From: Paenibacillus sp. NAIST15-1 | Lineage (GTDB): Bacteria; Bacillota; Bacilli; Paenibacillales; Paenibacillaceae | Direction of reading: 5' to 3' | DNA: 64,000 nt | Assembly (NCBI RefSeq): GCF_001894745.1 | Contig: NZ_BBYF01000018.1 | Location: 62,001-126,000 of the forward strand | In this document: positions 48,889 to 58,963 of the stretch, one piece after another | Layout: every line of letters begins with the position of its first letter | Numbering within the stretch: the first letter of the stretch is position 1 | Notes under the pieces: generated by a model | What the model was told of the DNA's origin: nothing | The model's input: only the letters and a program-made list of their open reading frames with translations | Database searches by the model: none | Program-made: the position numbers and the translations under genes

Positions 48889-49563
48889 ATGAATACAAGA
48901 TTTACAGAGCGAGATCATTTAATTTTGGAATCATACGATGCAGTAGTAGAGGGATTAGCCAACTATTTGGGGCCTGCTTCGGAAATTGTTCTTCATAGTT
49001 TGGAAGATTATCAGCATTCGGTCGTCAAAATCGCAAATGGGCATCATACAGGCAGGGAACTGGGAGCGCCTATTACCAATATTGCTTTGCAAATGCTGCA
49101 AGAAATTGAACAATCCCATGGGAAGCAGTCGCTCAGCTATTTTACGAGAAGCAAGAATAATCGTCAGATGAAGTCCAGCACGATCGCGATTCGGGGTGAT
49201 AGCGGCAAGATTATCGGCTTGCTTTGCATCAACATGAATATTGACGAATCTTTTGCTGATGTGCTGCAAACCTTCCTGCCGCAACCGGATATGGAAGCAA
49301 GGGAGCAGTCCGAGCATTTTGCTTCATCCGTGGAGGATATGATTCAAGAAACGATTGAGCGAACGATCGAAGAGGTTGATGCTTCTCCGAACATCTCTTA
49401 TGCGAACCGGAACAAGCATATTATCGGACTGCTGCATGAACGGGGCGTATTCAACCTAAGGGATGCGGTCACCCTTGTGGCAAATGCGCTGAAAATCACA
49501 AAACATACGGTTTATCTACATTTGCGCAATAATGCTTCCAAAGGTGAAAAAGCAACGACATAG
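48889..49563 (+). CDS. YheO/DauR-like PAS-HTH transcriptional regulator
   Basis: This 224-residue protein has an N-terminal YheO-type PAS domain (YLGPASEIVLHSLEDYQHSVVKI; GKIIGLLCINMNIDESF) and a C-terminal DauR-like HTH (RNKHIIGLLHERGVFNLRDAV; ALKITKHTVYLHLRN). DauR-type regulators control amino-acid catabolism genes. ATG 48889 has AAGGA upstream; a TTG eight codons earlier is possible. It is the only complete plus-strand gene and is divergent from the serine dehydratase operon, which it probably regulates. Confidence 0.88.
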   Translation: MNTRFTERDHLILESYDAVVEGLANYLGPASEIVLHSLEDYQHSVVKIANGHHTGRELGAPITNIALQMLQEIEQSHGKQSLSYFTRSKNNRQMKSSTIAIRGDSGKIIGLLCINMNIDESFADVLQTFLPQPDMEAREQSEHFASSVEDMIQETIERTIEEVDASPNISYANRNKHIIGLLHERGVFNLRDAVTLVANALKITKHTVYLHLRNNASKGEKATT

Positions 49564-49594
49564 AAGCAGAAAGAACGCTGAACACAGCAGGATT

Positions 49595-49635
49595 AGCGAC
49601 CGGGTTCTCAAAATGAGCCTGGTCGCTGTTTTTTG
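49595..49635 (+). terminator. Terminator after the YheO-like gene
   Basis: Plus-strand stem AGCGACC/GGTCGCT, with an inner CGGG/CCTG part, is followed by GTTTTTTG. Confidence 0.85.
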
Positions 49636-49736
49636 TGGGCAAACACCTGTTGTAAAGATAGCCCCCTTCAGGGGAGATTCTTTAAGCTTCCTCCCCACGT
49701 TCAACAGAGTTTTATTCGCACTCAGTCCCCTTTAGA

Positions 49737-51209
49737 TCAAGAGATTCTTTCATTCAATCCTTCGGAATACTGCTTCCCGCTTTCCTCTTCTGACTCCGTT
49801 CTGAGCGATTCTTGCATGTCTTGATCAACATGTTCAAAATGTTCAGGATAGCCATACTCGCCATGTTCACTTACATCCAAGCCGATACGCTCTTGCTCCG
49901 CATTGACACGCAAGCCAAACAACCGTTTCCCTGCATACAACAGCACGTAAGAAGAGACAAATGCAAATCCGCCCGCCGCTAGAATCCCATAGGCTTGCAC
50001 CCATAACTGATGCAGACTGCCTGTATCCAGCCAGCCTCCCTGGCCTACACCAACCTTCTCCGCCAATGCTGAAGTGGCGAATATCCCATTGGACAGCGTG
50101 CCCCATACCCCTGCTACCCCATGTACCGACAAGGCTGAGACTGGGTCATCAACTCGCAGACGATCGAACCAGAGCGCACTGTAGTACACTAGAATACCAG
50201 CCGTCAAACCAATTACGATGGCCGCCCAAGGCTCCACGAATGCACACGAAGCTGTGATCGCAACCAAGCCCGCCAGCATTCCATTCAAGAGGGTAGGCAC
50301 ATCTGCCTTGCCGCTGCGCAGCCAACTAATAGCAAGTGCCGCAACAGCCCCCGCTGCAGCTCCAAGCTGTGTGTTCATGGCGACATATCCAAAAAATCCA
50401 TCACCGATCGACAACGTACTTCCTGCATTAAAACCGAACCACCCCACCCACAGCAGAAGCACACCGAGCGTTATATATACTTGGTTATGACCTTTTATTT
50501 TCTTGGACGAACCGTCTGAATCGTATTTGTTCATGCGCGGCTTCAAAAGCAATGTCGCAGCCAGCGCAGCCATAGCCCCTGTTAAATGCACAACCGTAGA
50601 ACCGGCAAAATCCTGCTTCCCATGCATCGCAAGCCAGCCACCTCCCCATATCCAGTGAGCAACCACTGGGTAAATCAATGCCGTGAACAGAATCGCAAAC
50701 CAAATGTAAGCGGACAATCGCGCGCGCTCGGCAAATCCACCCCACACAATCGAGAGTGACACAGCAGCAAAGGCTAATTGGAAGGTAAAAAATACGGAAG
50801 GTGGTAACCCTGTAGAGGAAGCAGGAGTAAAAAAGAAATCACCCCAACCAATAAACGAATTGCCATTCATACCAAAAATCAAGCCATAGCCGACTGCCCA
50901 AAATACAAGAGAGCCAAGCCCAACCGTAATGACCGTTTTTACGGCAATATGACCTGCGTTCTTCATTCGTGCAGACCCTGCTTCCAGCAGGATGAATCCC
51001 GCTTGCATAAGCAGCACCAGTATAGCCGACAGCATTACCCACAGTGCGTTCAGACCAGATTCCAGTGATTGCACAGAAGCCTCCCCCGCGGCATTGACAG
51101 CATCCGGAAATAGGCTAAAACATGCAAATCCAGCACCAAGCACACCAGTCGCCGAAGCAAAACGTCTGCTCCTACTCCGATTAAGGCTCTTGTCTCTGTT
51201 CATCCTCAT
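49737..51209 (-). CDS. amtB: Ammonium transporter (AmtB/NrgA family)
   Basis: This 490-residue membrane protein has an N-terminal signal-like segment and eleven hydrophobic segments. Signature regions are LLMQAGFILLEAGSARMKN, GSTVVHLTGAMAALAATLLL, WFGFNAGS and DPVSALSVHGVAGVWGTL, the last with a pore His. The hydrophilic C-terminal tail (about 60 residues, Glu-rich) is longer than in many Amt proteins. No glnK/PII gene is adjacent, unlike the usual arrangement. GAGGAG precedes the start. Two GlnR/TnrA boxes lie upstream, so nitrogen control is likely. Confidence 0.94.
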   Translation of the reverse strand: MRMNRDKSLNRSRSRRFASATGVLGAGFACFSLFPDAVNAAGEASVQSLESGLNALWVMLSAILVLLMQAGFILLEAGSARMKNAGHIAVKTVITVGLGSLVFWAVGYGLIFGMNGNSFIGWGDFFFTPASSTGLPPSVFFTFQLAFAAVSLSIVWGGFAERARLSAYIWFAILFTALIYPVVAHWIWGGGWLAMHGKQDFAGSTVVHLTGAMAALAATLLLKPRMNKYDSDGSSKKIKGHNQVYITLGVLLLWVGWFGFNAGSTLSIGDGFFGYVAMNTQLGAAAGAVAALAISWLRSGKADVPTLLNGMLAGLVAITASCAFVEPWAAIVIGLTAGILVYYSALWFDRLRVDDPVSALSVHGVAGVWGTLSNGIFATSALAEKVGVGQGGWLDTGSLHQLWVQAYGILAAGGFAFVSSYVLLYAGKRLFGLRVNAEQERIGLDVSEHGEYGYPEHFEHVDQDMQESLRTESEEESGKQYSEGLNERIS

Positions 51210-51235
51210 TTTCTCTACACTCCTCGCTATTTATA

Positions 51236-51368
51236 TGTTATATTTTATTACACAAAATCTTGTTGTTAGAGGAATTATATAAAGGTAAATTGTGCAAATC
51301 AATGGGTTATGTTATAAAATGCATGAAATGCGTCAAGTTATACAAATTGTATGTAATATAATCTAACA
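51236..51368 (-). promoter_or_regulatory. amtB promoter region with two GlnR/TnrA boxes
   Basis: Perfect TGTNAN7TNACA boxes lie at 51236-51252 (TGTTATATTTTATTACA) and 51352-51368 (TGTAATATAATCTAACA). A promoter TTGATT, 17 nt, TATAAT (-10 at 51274-51279, minus strand) lies between them. The first box would thus be just after the start of transcription and the second about 90 bp upstream. Confidence 0.8.
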
Positions 51369-51403
51369 CAATATTCATGAAGATAATGATAAATAAAAAA
51401 AGA

Positions 51404-51422
51404 CTGCAGAATTATTCTGCAG
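51404..51422 (-). terminator. Terminator after the M1 peptidase gene
   Basis: An 8-bp stem CTGCAGAA/TTCTGCAG with a 3-nt loop is followed by TCTTTTTTTATTT on the minus strand. Confidence 0.88.
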
Positions 51423-51491
51423 CCCAAGTCTTACATTCTTGCTTCATTTGTCTTGGATTGATTAATCCAATATGCTATTCCTTACTGTTGA

Positions 51492-53717
51492 TTACTCGGC
51501 TTGTTCAAAAAACTTGGCAATCGGATTTTCAACATGCTTATCTTTATAAATAGAGCCGTCGGCCTTTTTCACAATATGCTGTTGGAAATTGCTCATAACC
51601 GACAAGCTCTGCATGCCAATTCCCGCTAACAACTGCTCTGCTGACTTCTGCGTCATATGATCATCTGTCCAGAAATAATGCACCACTAGACGATCTTTAT
51701 TGTACGGATGCATAATTCCGTAGCCACCCAGCAGCCCTTTTGTGTTCATTACTTCCTTCCAAGGGAAGCCCGCTTGTTCAGCCTTTGCAATAATCGCTGG
51801 CTTCAATGCTTGGATAAATGAATTGGACTTCGGATTACCGATTACAATGACATTGCTCTTTGCCAGAGAAGTCTCCAACTGTTTTTTCACAGCCTGCTTC
51901 TCACTCAAGATCACAGGCTTAACGCCGCTCATGTCCAACACATTGGAAATATTCTCGAAAAATTGCTCTTGCTGCTTTTTCGCTTCTGCGCTCACAGGAC
52001 TACTGTATATGATCGCTAGCGGTTCTCCATGCATCGCCTTGTTAAGCACCTTGTACATTGTCTCTTTCGGCAACTTAGGATAGGACTGATCGATCCCATC
52101 ATATATTCCCACAAGCGACAATCGCATATACTCCGCCATTTCAGCTTCCGTCATCTGGTATTCCGGCTTGAGCTCATAATTAGGCTTGTTTAAGTTATCA
52201 TCCATTCGATCACGAACAGCCTTGCCAAACTGATCCTCAATCGTTTGAAGCAGTCCCGCTACGGTTGCGTTTCGATACGCATAGCGATTGAAATATTCCT
52301 TCATAAAGGCATCGAACTTCTCTTGCCCAACAGTACGATACAATTCATAGATCGCAAGGCGACCTTTTTTATAGTACAGCGCATCCGGGGAATCTCCAGC
52401 CTTGTCATTCGGAGAATTGATAGCCCGATCCAATGAGAATGTTTCGATGCGGGCACTATCAAATCCATTCATTTTGTCGCCCTGGGCATCATAGTAATAC
52501 ACCCTGGAAAAATCAGCAAACCCTTCATCCAAGAACGACTCGGTTTCAGAATCGTTGCCGATGATGGAATGGAACCACTGGTGCGCAATCTCATGAACAA
52601 AGACGGAATCCTTTTCAGGAACAGCATTTGGACTTACCCGCCCCATTTGAATAAGGCGAGCAAATTCAACAGCAACACCTTCTACATGGGATTCCACGAT
52701 CCGAAAATCGGGGTACTCGTACTTGCCGAATTTATCGCCAAAAAATTCAATCGCTTTAAATGCCTCATCAATATATTTATTGATAACCGCTGTCTTCGCC
52801 GGATCATTGTTGTCGTTGTAATATACATATTCAATCGTTAAGCCATTCTTGGTTTTGCTGGCTTTATGGAACTTCTCACTGGAGAAGAACACGAGCTCGC
52901 GCGTCTTGTCCGATTTCGTCGTTACGATTTTGCGGCCAGCTTCACCAGACTTCTCCGACATTTGTCCAGGCATCGCGATTTGCAGCTTGTCTGGAACATC
53001 CATTGCAACCGTATAGTCGGCAACCTCATAGTAATCCGTTTCGAATGTCTTACTATATGGGGTCTTATTCCACTTATGTGCTGCTTCATCGTACACAGAC
53101 ATAACCGGGAACCAATGCGCCCCATTAATGATGTCCTTATAGTAGGACAAGCGCTGTGAACCAAATGGAATTTTCGTTTTATATTCAAGCTCTAACGTTA
53201 CTTCTTCATCCTTGCCCAACGCTTTTGCCAACTGAACCGTAAGCGCCTGCTTCTCATTTGTGGTAGCTAGGGTCGCACCGGTCGAAGCATCCTTCACACG
53301 AATGATATCAATACCGCCAAGGAAATCCTCTGGTTTCTTATCTGGGTATTCCTTCGCAATCTCCCCATTTGCTCGCACGAACATGCTCGATTGCGTATCC
53401 TTCGAACGATTGGCATCTGCGAACAGACGGAATACAACATCATTCAGCTTATCCTCAGACGTATTGCGGTATTTCACCGTCTGCTTGCCTGTAATGGTCA
53501 TGTCGTCCGTATTCAGCTTCGCTTGGATATTGTATTGGATATGTGAAGTTGCTTGTTGTTGAGACTGCATTCCTGCTGTGCTAATCGTCTTGACTTGATC
53601 CGCCGCGGCCTCCTGCGCATAAGCTGTGCCACCAGATGTTAGCGGAGCTGCAAGCAGGGTAAATGCCATTGCACATGCTATTGTCGTATGTAGCAATTGT
53701 CTTCCTGTGAGTTTCAT
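51492..53717 (-). CDS. Secreted M1-family zinc metallopeptidase
   Basis: This protein of about 741 residues has a signal peptide (LLHTTIACAMAFTLLAAP, cleavage near TAYAQE), an N-terminal beta domain and the M1 catalytic domain. The zinc motif HEIAHQW is followed 18 residues later by the Glu ligand in SFLDEGFADF (HExxH-x18-E). The GAMEN exopeptidase motif is replaced by EGVAVEFA, so aminopeptidase specificity may differ. A C-terminal domain of about 200 residues (FFENISNVLDMSGVKPVIL...) has no clear assignment. ATG 53715-53717 is chosen for an AGAAGTGA box; ATG 53750 is also possible. It is probably extracellular and used for peptide scavenging. Confidence 0.9.
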   Translation of the reverse strand: MKLTGRQLLHTTIACAMAFTLLAAPLTSGGTAYAQEAAADQVKTISTAGMQSQQQATSHIQYNIQAKLNTDDMTITGKQTVKYRNTSEDKLNDVVFRLFADANRSKDTQSSMFVRANGEIAKEYPDKKPEDFLGGIDIIRVKDASTGATLATTNEKQALTVQLAKALGKDEEVTLELEYKTKIPFGSQRLSYYKDIINGAHWFPVMSVYDEAAHKWNKTPYSKTFETDYYEVADYTVAMDVPDKLQIAMPGQMSEKSGEAGRKIVTTKSDKTRELVFFSSEKFHKASKTKNGLTIEYVYYNDNNDPAKTAVINKYIDEAFKAIEFFGDKFGKYEYPDFRIVESHVEGVAVEFARLIQMGRVSPNAVPEKDSVFVHEIAHQWFHSIIGNDSETESFLDEGFADFSRVYYYDAQGDKMNGFDSARIETFSLDRAINSPNDKAGDSPDALYYKKGRLAIYELYRTVGQEKFDAFMKEYFNRYAYRNATVAGLLQTIEDQFGKAVRDRMDDNLNKPNYELKPEYQMTEAEMAEYMRLSLVGIYDGIDQSYPKLPKETMYKVLNKAMHGEPLAIIYSSPVSAEAKKQQEQFFENISNVLDMSGVKPVILSEKQAVKKQLETSLAKSNVIVIGNPKSNSFIQALKPAIIAKAEQAGFPWKEVMNTKGLLGGYGIMHPYNKDRLVVHYFWTDDHMTQKSAEQLLAGIGMQSLSVMSNFQQHIVKKADGSIYKDKHVENPIAKFFEQAE

Positions 53718-53883
53718 TCGTCCAATCACTTCTTTCCGTTTGTGTTTCATCTCATGATGATATATTCAATTATAGAGCAAGATACAAATGATATCGTGCG
53801 ATTAACCTTATGCGGAGCTTACAATATTGTCACGTAAGATTTTAAGGAACTTTAGTAATGAATGCCGCGAATCAAAAAAAAAA

Positions 53884-53929
53884 GAAGCACCCGTCTAAGA
53901 CGAGAGCTTCTCTATGACAAGGGTGCTCT
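53884..53929 (-). terminator. Terminator after thrS
   Basis: Minus-strand stem GAGCACCC...GTC / GAC...GGGTGCTTC is followed by a run of ten T. Confidence 0.82.
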
Positions 53930-53940
53930 TAGCTCGCCCT

Positions 53941-55914
53941 TTATTTCTGTGAATCTTCTTGTGGAGCAGCCTGCGCAATATGACGCGTACGGATTTCCTC
54001 TTGCAGCAGTGCAACCACTTCTGCTACCGGCTTCATGCCAAGGTCGCCTTCTCCACGCTTACGCACGGATACAGCACCATTGTTCTTCTCATTTTCACCG
54101 ACGACGAGCATGTAAGGTGTTTTCTCCAGCTGTGCCTCGCGAATCTTGTAGCCAAGCTTCTCGTTGCGCACATCTGCTTCAGCACGGATACCTGCATCAC
54201 GCAGAGATTCCGTTACTTCCTTCGCATACTCTTCGTAGTTCGGTGATACTGGAATGACCTTCGCTTGAACCGGAGAGAGCCAGAGCGGAAGCGCTCCTGC
54301 GAAGTTCTCCAGCAAGAATGCAGTCATGCGCTCCATCGTACTGATGATACCACGGTGGATAACGACAGGACGATGCTTCTGTCCGTCATCGCCGACATAT
54401 TCCAGCTCGAAGCGTTCAGGAAGCAAGAAGTCCAGCTGTGCAGTCGACAGTGTCTCTTCCTTGCCAAGCGCTGTTTTAATTTGTACATCCAGCTTCGGTC
54501 CGTAGAATGCAGCTTCGCCTTCTGCTTCGTAGAATGGAAGACCCAATTCTTCAACAACCTCACGCAGCATGCGTTGAGACATTTCCCACATATGGTCGTC
54601 TGGGAAGTACTTCTCTGTATCCTGCGGATCGCGATAAGACAAGCGGAAACGATAATCCTTAATTCCGAAATCGTCATATACGCGGCGAATCAAATTAATA
54701 ACGCGCGCGAATTCTTCCTTGATCTGATCCGGACGGCAGAAGATATGCGCATCGTTCAATGTCATAGCACGAACACGGTGCAAACCAGTGAGCGCCCCGG
54801 ACATTTCATAGCGGTGCATCGTACCCAACTCGGCGATACGAATTGGCAATTCACGATAGCTGCGCATGTCAGACTTATACACCATCATATGGTGCGGGCA
54901 GTTCATTGGACGCAGAACAAGCTCTTCGTTGTCCATAACCATGGTTGGGAACATATCCTCTTGGTAGTGTTCCCAATGGCCGGATGTTTTGTACAATTCC
55001 ACATTCGCAAGTACCGGTGTATACACGTGGCTGTATCCCAAGCGCTCTTCGATATCCACGATGTAGCGCTCCATCGTACGGCGCAATGTCGCACCATTTG
55101 GCAGCCAGAGCGGCAAGCCTTGTCCAACTTTTTGGGAGAAGGAGAAGATCTTGAGCTCTTTACCTAATTTACGGTGATCGCGCTTCTTCGCTTCTTCCAA
55201 GAAGTGCAAGTACTCATCAAGCTGTGCTTTCTTCGAGAATGCTGTTCCATAAATACGCTGCAGCATTTTGTTGTCCGAGTTGCCGCGCCAGTAAGCACCC
55301 GCCAAGTTCAAGAGCTTGAATACCTTCAACTTGCCTGTAGATGGGACGTGAGGTCCACGGCACAAGTCGAAGAATTCACCTTGGTCATAAATAGTGATCA
55401 CAGAATCCTCTGGCAAGTCGTTGATAAGCTCCAGCTTCAATTCATCACCGATTTCTGTGAAGATGCGTAGAGCTTCTTCACGAGATACTTCACGGCGTTG
55501 AATCGGCAGGTTCTCGTTCACGATACGCTGCATTTCCTTCTCGATCTTCGGCAGATCCTCAGGCGTCAAGGAGATATCAAGGTCAATATCATAGTAGTAG
55601 CCATCTTCGATAACGGGACCGATACCAAGTTTCACGTTTGCGTCCTTGTACAAGCGCTTGATTGCTTGCGCTGTCAAGTGAGCTGAACTATGGCGAAGCA
55701 CTTCAAGCCCGTCTTCTGAGTCTGCCGTTACAATTTCAATCTTGGCATCTTCTTGAATCGGCGTATACAGGTCAACAACCTTGCCATCCAGTTTCCCCGC
55801 TAGTGCAGCCTTCTTCAAGCCGCTGCTAATTGAACCCGCTACATCTTCGATTGTAGTGCCTTGCTCATATTCACGAACAGCACCGTCTGGAAATGTTACT
55901 TTTACGTTAGACAT
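53941..55914 (-). CDS. thrS: Threonyl-tRNA synthetase
   Basis: This 657-residue class II synthetase charges tRNA-Thr. The domains are TGS (1-62), the editing domain with [13 protein letters not shown] (HxxxH), a class II core with [17 protein letters not shown] and RPMNCPHHM (Cys/His zinc ligands), and the anticodon-binding domain at the end. Length and motifs are normal. GGGAGG precedes the start. It is controlled by the T-box leader upstream and lies next to ytxC, as in Bacillus. Confidence 0.97.
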   Translation of the reverse strand: MSNVKVTFPDGAVREYEQGTTIEDVAGSISSGLKKAALAGKLDGKVVDLYTPIQEDAKIEIVTADSEDGLEVLRHSSAHLTAQAIKRLYKDANVKLGIGPVIEDGYYYDIDLDISLTPEDLPKIEKEMQRIVNENLPIQRREVSREEALRIFTEIGDELKLELINDLPEDSVITIYDQGEFFDLCRGPHVPSTGKLKVFKLLNLAGAYWRGNSDNKMLQRIYGTAFSKKAQLDEYLHFLEEAKKRDHRKLGKELKIFSFSQKVGQGLPLWLPNGATLRRTMERYIVDIEERLGYSHVYTPVLANVELYKTSGHWEHYQEDMFPTMVMDNEELVLRPMNCPHHMMVYKSDMRSYRELPIRIAELGTMHRYEMSGALTGLHRVRAMTLNDAHIFCRPDQIKEEFARVINLIRRVYDDFGIKDYRFRLSYRDPQDTEKYFPDDHMWEMSQRMLREVVEELGLPFYEAEGEAAFYGPKLDVQIKTALGKEETLSTAQLDFLLPERFELEYVGDDGQKHRPVVIHRGIISTMERMTAFLLENFAGALPLWLSPVQAKVIPVSPNYEEYAKEVTESLRDAGIRAEADVRNEKLGYKIREAQLEKTPYMLVVGENEKNNGAVSVRKRGEGDLGMKPVAEVVALLQEEIRTRHIAQAAPQEDSQK

Positions 55915-56055
55915 TTGCGATTCCTCCCAGTTTATATGGCATCATTCAATCTGCTGTCAATCTTCTTTATGCCGGCTAGAAAACAAACAATTACACGTTC
56001 TTCCCATCTTCACCGCACACAACACAGCCTATTGAATTTGTCTGAAAAAATAAAA

Positions 56056-56345
56056 AACACCCGCCCTGTAAAAGGGACGAGTGTTATAGACAATTAGTAA
56101 CCCGTGGTTCCACCCTCATTCAACTGCTGATGATGCTTACGCGATCACAATTACAGCAACATATGCCGCAATGCTCTGTCGCTCACTTTCCTCAGATCAG
56201 TCCTTGAGCATTCGGTAACGGGAATGATTCGTTGGATGATACTAACCGAGATTAGCTCGTTGTTCCCATCCAAAGCTCTAAAGTGGTAAATAAACAGCGT
56301 TGCCGAAGGGACTTGCAGCCTCGATCCCTCTCTCTGAACGGTTCC
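56056..56345 (-). ncRNA. T-box leader of thrS
   Basis: The minus-strand leader has stem I elements AGAGAG and GGCTGCAAG (about 56313-56336), a candidate ACC threonine specifier at 56285-56287, and the T-box AGGGTGGAACCACGG (about 56101-56115). A terminator hairpin (56056-56085) is followed by TTTTTATTTTTT. Uncharged tRNA-Thr would pair with the T-box and prevent termination. Confidence 0.9.
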
Positions 56346-56459
56346 GTCCGTTATTCATGTCTTTGTCATCGCATATCGTATGCTATTGATTACTCAATAC
56401 CGCATATTATATGCGATCTTCGCAGGGTGGTCAAGCTTCGATTCCTGAATCATGAAATG

Positions 56460-57416
56460 CTATGGCCGCAGCATCGAACCGTCCTGCACGTTGTTACGTA
56501 CAAGAGTCTCGTGAGGCCAGCCATCTCCACCAAGCACAGCATGACAAGAACTACACAATACACATACATGCACCCTCGATTCGAAGATTTGCTGAATCGT
56601 CTTAATCACCTGAGATTCTGGCTCGCGCGTGTGAATGATAATATTTTGCGGGGATACATTGATGAGTGTACTCACAATCATATCCTCCATCTCCATGTCA
56701 TAATCAATCATCTCCACAACCATGCCATTCATCACATGCTTCGGCTCAAGCGGCTGAAGCTCCTCATCTAGTAGCGTAAATTCATGACCGCCCTTGTGCA
56801 TTAAGTGCGCAAGCGGGATCTTCGTCTCCTGAATGAACACGAAGTATTTCAATAGACCGATGAACTCTTGATACTGCCGTTCAAGTACATATTCATCAAT
56901 CGCATAGTCAACCACTTCACGAAGCTCTGTTAAATAGTGCCGCAAGCGGAACTGAATGAACCCTTCAACATTAAGGGCTGTATGATCTTCTAAATATCGC
57001 CGCAGTGCACGTGTAAGCTTCCCTTTGCGTCTGCGTCTGGACTCACTAGAACCGGTTTCATCTCCACCGTTGAGCAGCTGCTGGCAGTATTCCTCAATTT
57101 TACGGCGTTCCTCTTCACTGTATTTCGAATCCTTTGCAATTAAGGAAGCAAGAAGCAGCCTTTCTTTTTGGGACAGAATAAATTCAGCAACTGCCTTGGC
57201 CGCTCTATTCCATACATCTTGTCCTTGTGTAGACAGTTGAAAACCTGGCAAGATGCCCCGGCATGTAATCCAAGCCGTCTGCCCTTCAGACCATTGCTGG
57301 AATTCCACGCCATTCGGCTGTTTATGTAAATCGCTCAGCTCCTGCTGCAGCAAATCAGTCAGCGTTACTGCGTCACATTCGGATCGCAGCGGCAACGAGA
57401 TCGTGAACAACTCCAT
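56460..57416 (-). CDS. ytxC: Sporulation protein YtxC family
   Basis: This 318-residue protein is of the YtxC type, a family found in endospore formers next to thrS. There are no membrane segments. A Lys/Arg-rich stretch (ESRRRRKGKLTRALRRYLED) precedes LNVEGFIQFRLRHYLTELREVVDYAIDEY, the most conserved part of the family. A C-terminal CVLCSSC may bind metal. AAAGGAG precedes the start. Its role in sporulation is known only by association. Confidence 0.85.
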   Translation of the reverse strand: MELFTISLPLRSECDAVTLTDLLQQELSDLHKQPNGVEFQQWSEGQTAWITCRGILPGFQLSTQGQDVWNRAAKAVAEFILSQKERLLLASLIAKDSKYSEEERRKIEEYCQQLLNGGDETGSSESRRRRKGKLTRALRRYLEDHTALNVEGFIQFRLRHYLTELREVVDYAIDEYVLERQYQEFIGLLKYFVFIQETKIPLAHLMHKGGHEFTLLDEELQPLEPKHVMNGMVVEMIDYDMEMEDMIVSTLINVSPQNIIIHTREPESQVIKTIQQIFESRVHVCVLCSSCHAVLGGDGWPHETLVRNNVQDGSMLRP

Positions 57417-57537
57417 GAGCCCACTCCTTTCTGTTCCTTCTTAAGTATATGGGGTCATGAATGGAGATATACGAAGACGAATCTGGAAAACAGAGGACGC
57501 TCGCATTCCTTCTGGCATTATTGCCAAAAATAAAAAA

Positions 57538-57576
57538 ACACCTGCTGGCTATCCACACGGAAAGTCCAGCAGGTGT
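57538..57576 (-). terminator. Terminator after mqnC
   Basis: A perfect 11-bp stem ACACCTGCTGG/CCAGCAGGTGT is followed by TTTTTTTATT on the minus strand. Confidence 0.9.
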
Positions 57577-57599
57577 ACTGCTTCATTTTCAATTGACGC

Positions 57600-58739
57600 C
57601 TAATTCTGCATAACAAAATCTTTGGCAACCGTTGCATGTTCATCGTCGAACACACGCAAAATATTATATTTCGTATCACGCTGCGCAGGAATCTTGCCCG
57701 CTTCGCGGATAAGCTGCAGCGTGCTCCCGATGTTTACTTTATGTGTAGCACCAGCAGCCGATACGACATTCTCCTCAATCATCGTACTGCCGAAGTCATT
57801 GCAGCCGAAGCTGAGCGTCTTCTTGCCAATTTCCGGCCCCATCGTTACCCATGAAGCTTGGAAGTTCGGAATATTATCCAGGAACAAGCGGCTGATCGCG
57901 AGTGTCTTCAAATACTCTTCAGGCGATACGCGCTCTGCCTTCATGTTCGTGTTGTCCGGTTGGAATGTCCATGGAATGAACGCAAGGAAGCCCTTGGAAG
58001 GATGGCCGTTCTGCATGCATTCATCTTGTGCTGTACGAATGCGCTCCAAGTGAAGTGCACGCTCTTCCAGCAGCTCGCCGAAGCCGATAACCATCGTGCC
58101 CGTTGTATTCATGCCGACCTTATGGGCAGTTTGCATGACGTCCATCCAATCACGCCATGAACCCTTCAAGCGACTGATCTTCCGGCGAGTACGGTCGTCC
58201 AAAATTTCAGCGCCGCCGCCCGGCAGCGAGTCAAGACCCGCTTCATGAATTTGACGGATTACCTCTTCTAGAGATAGTCCATTCGAGACTTCCTTCATCT
58301 TCATAATCTCCGCAGGAGAGAAGGAGTGCATTGTAATACTTGGGAACCGTTTCTTAATTTCGCGAAGCAGGTTCGTATAATAGCTGAATGGAAGCTCTGG
58401 GTTTGTTCCGCCCTGCATCAGAATCTCAGTTCCGTCTACATCGATCGTTTCCTGAATCTTCTGGAAGATGACTTCATCAGGAAGCACGTAACCTTCCTTC
58501 GAACCCGGAGCACGGTAGAAGGCACAGAATCTGCAGTACGTATCACAAATATTTGTATAGTTGACATTGCGCCCAATTACAAATGTAGCAATCGGATCTG
58601 GATGCCATTTCTTCATAATTTGGTCGGCAGCTGCCCCCATTTTCTCGATCTGATCAGATTCGAACAAGGTCACGCAATCGTCTGTATTCAATCGTTCACC
58701 ACGAAGCGCTTTGTCCAAAATGCGGTCTATCGGTGACAT
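57600..58739 (-). CDS. mqnC: Cyclic dehypoxanthinyl futalosine synthase (radical SAM)
   Basis: This 379-residue radical SAM enzyme has the cluster motif CDTYCRFC (Cys65, Cys69, Cys72; CxxxCxxC), then LMQGGTNPELPF, SLPGGGAEIL and GTMVIGFGE. These are hallmarks of MqnC, which cyclises dehypoxanthinyl futalosine in the futalosine route to menaquinone. ATG 58737-58739 is chosen because GGGGAAGTGA precedes it; an ATG eight codons upstream overlaps that box. No other mqn gene is in the window. The related MqnE and CofH/CofG enzymes are alternatives, but the length and SLPGGGAEI favour MqnC. Confidence 0.88.
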   Translation of the reverse strand: MSPIDRILDKALRGERLNTDDCVTLFESDQIEKMGAAADQIMKKWHPDPIATFVIGRNVNYTNICDTYCRFCAFYRAPGSKEGYVLPDEVIFQKIQETIDVDGTEILMQGGTNPELPFSYYTNLLREIKKRFPSITMHSFSPAEIMKMKEVSNGLSLEEVIRQIHEAGLDSLPGGGAEILDDRTRRKISRLKGSWRDWMDVMQTAHKVGMNTTGTMVIGFGELLEERALHLERIRTAQDECMQNGHPSKGFLAFIPWTFQPDNTNMKAERVSPEEYLKTLAISRLFLDNIPNFQASWVTMGPEIGKKTLSFGCNDFGSTMIEENVVSAAGATHKVNIGSTLQLIREAGKIPAQRDTKYNILRVFDDEHATVAKDFVMQN

Positions 58740-58925
58740 CGTCACAGTCACTTCCCCTCTCATATGTTGCCTTACACTCTCGTATATAAAGCGAAGTAGA
58801 CCCCGCTCACGGCGGGGTTAAATTGTACGGATTATTGCACATGCTGCTTCATCATCTAGTTGTGCATTGTATCGCTCAAGAAGCAGCTTCACTAAATAAT
58901 CGTAACATACATCGCCCATAAAAAA

Positions 58926-58952
58926 CAGCACCCTTCCATGAGAAGGGTGCTG
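58926..58952 (-). terminator. Terminator of the met operon
   Basis: A stem CAGCACCCTTC/GAAGGGTGCTG with a 5-nt loop is followed by TTTTTTATG on the minus strand, 11 bp after the metC stop. Confidence 0.92.
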
Positions 58953-58963
58953 GATAGAATCGG

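Noticed and set aside
54265-55167. A 300-codon plus-strand open frame opposite thrS
   Set aside because: It is the complement of conserved synthetase coding sequence with no motifs of its own.
58800-58818. GC-rich hairpin ACCCCGC/GCGGGGT upstream of mqnC
   Set aside because: No T run on either strand, so not called a terminator; it may be a leader stem but nothing else supports it.
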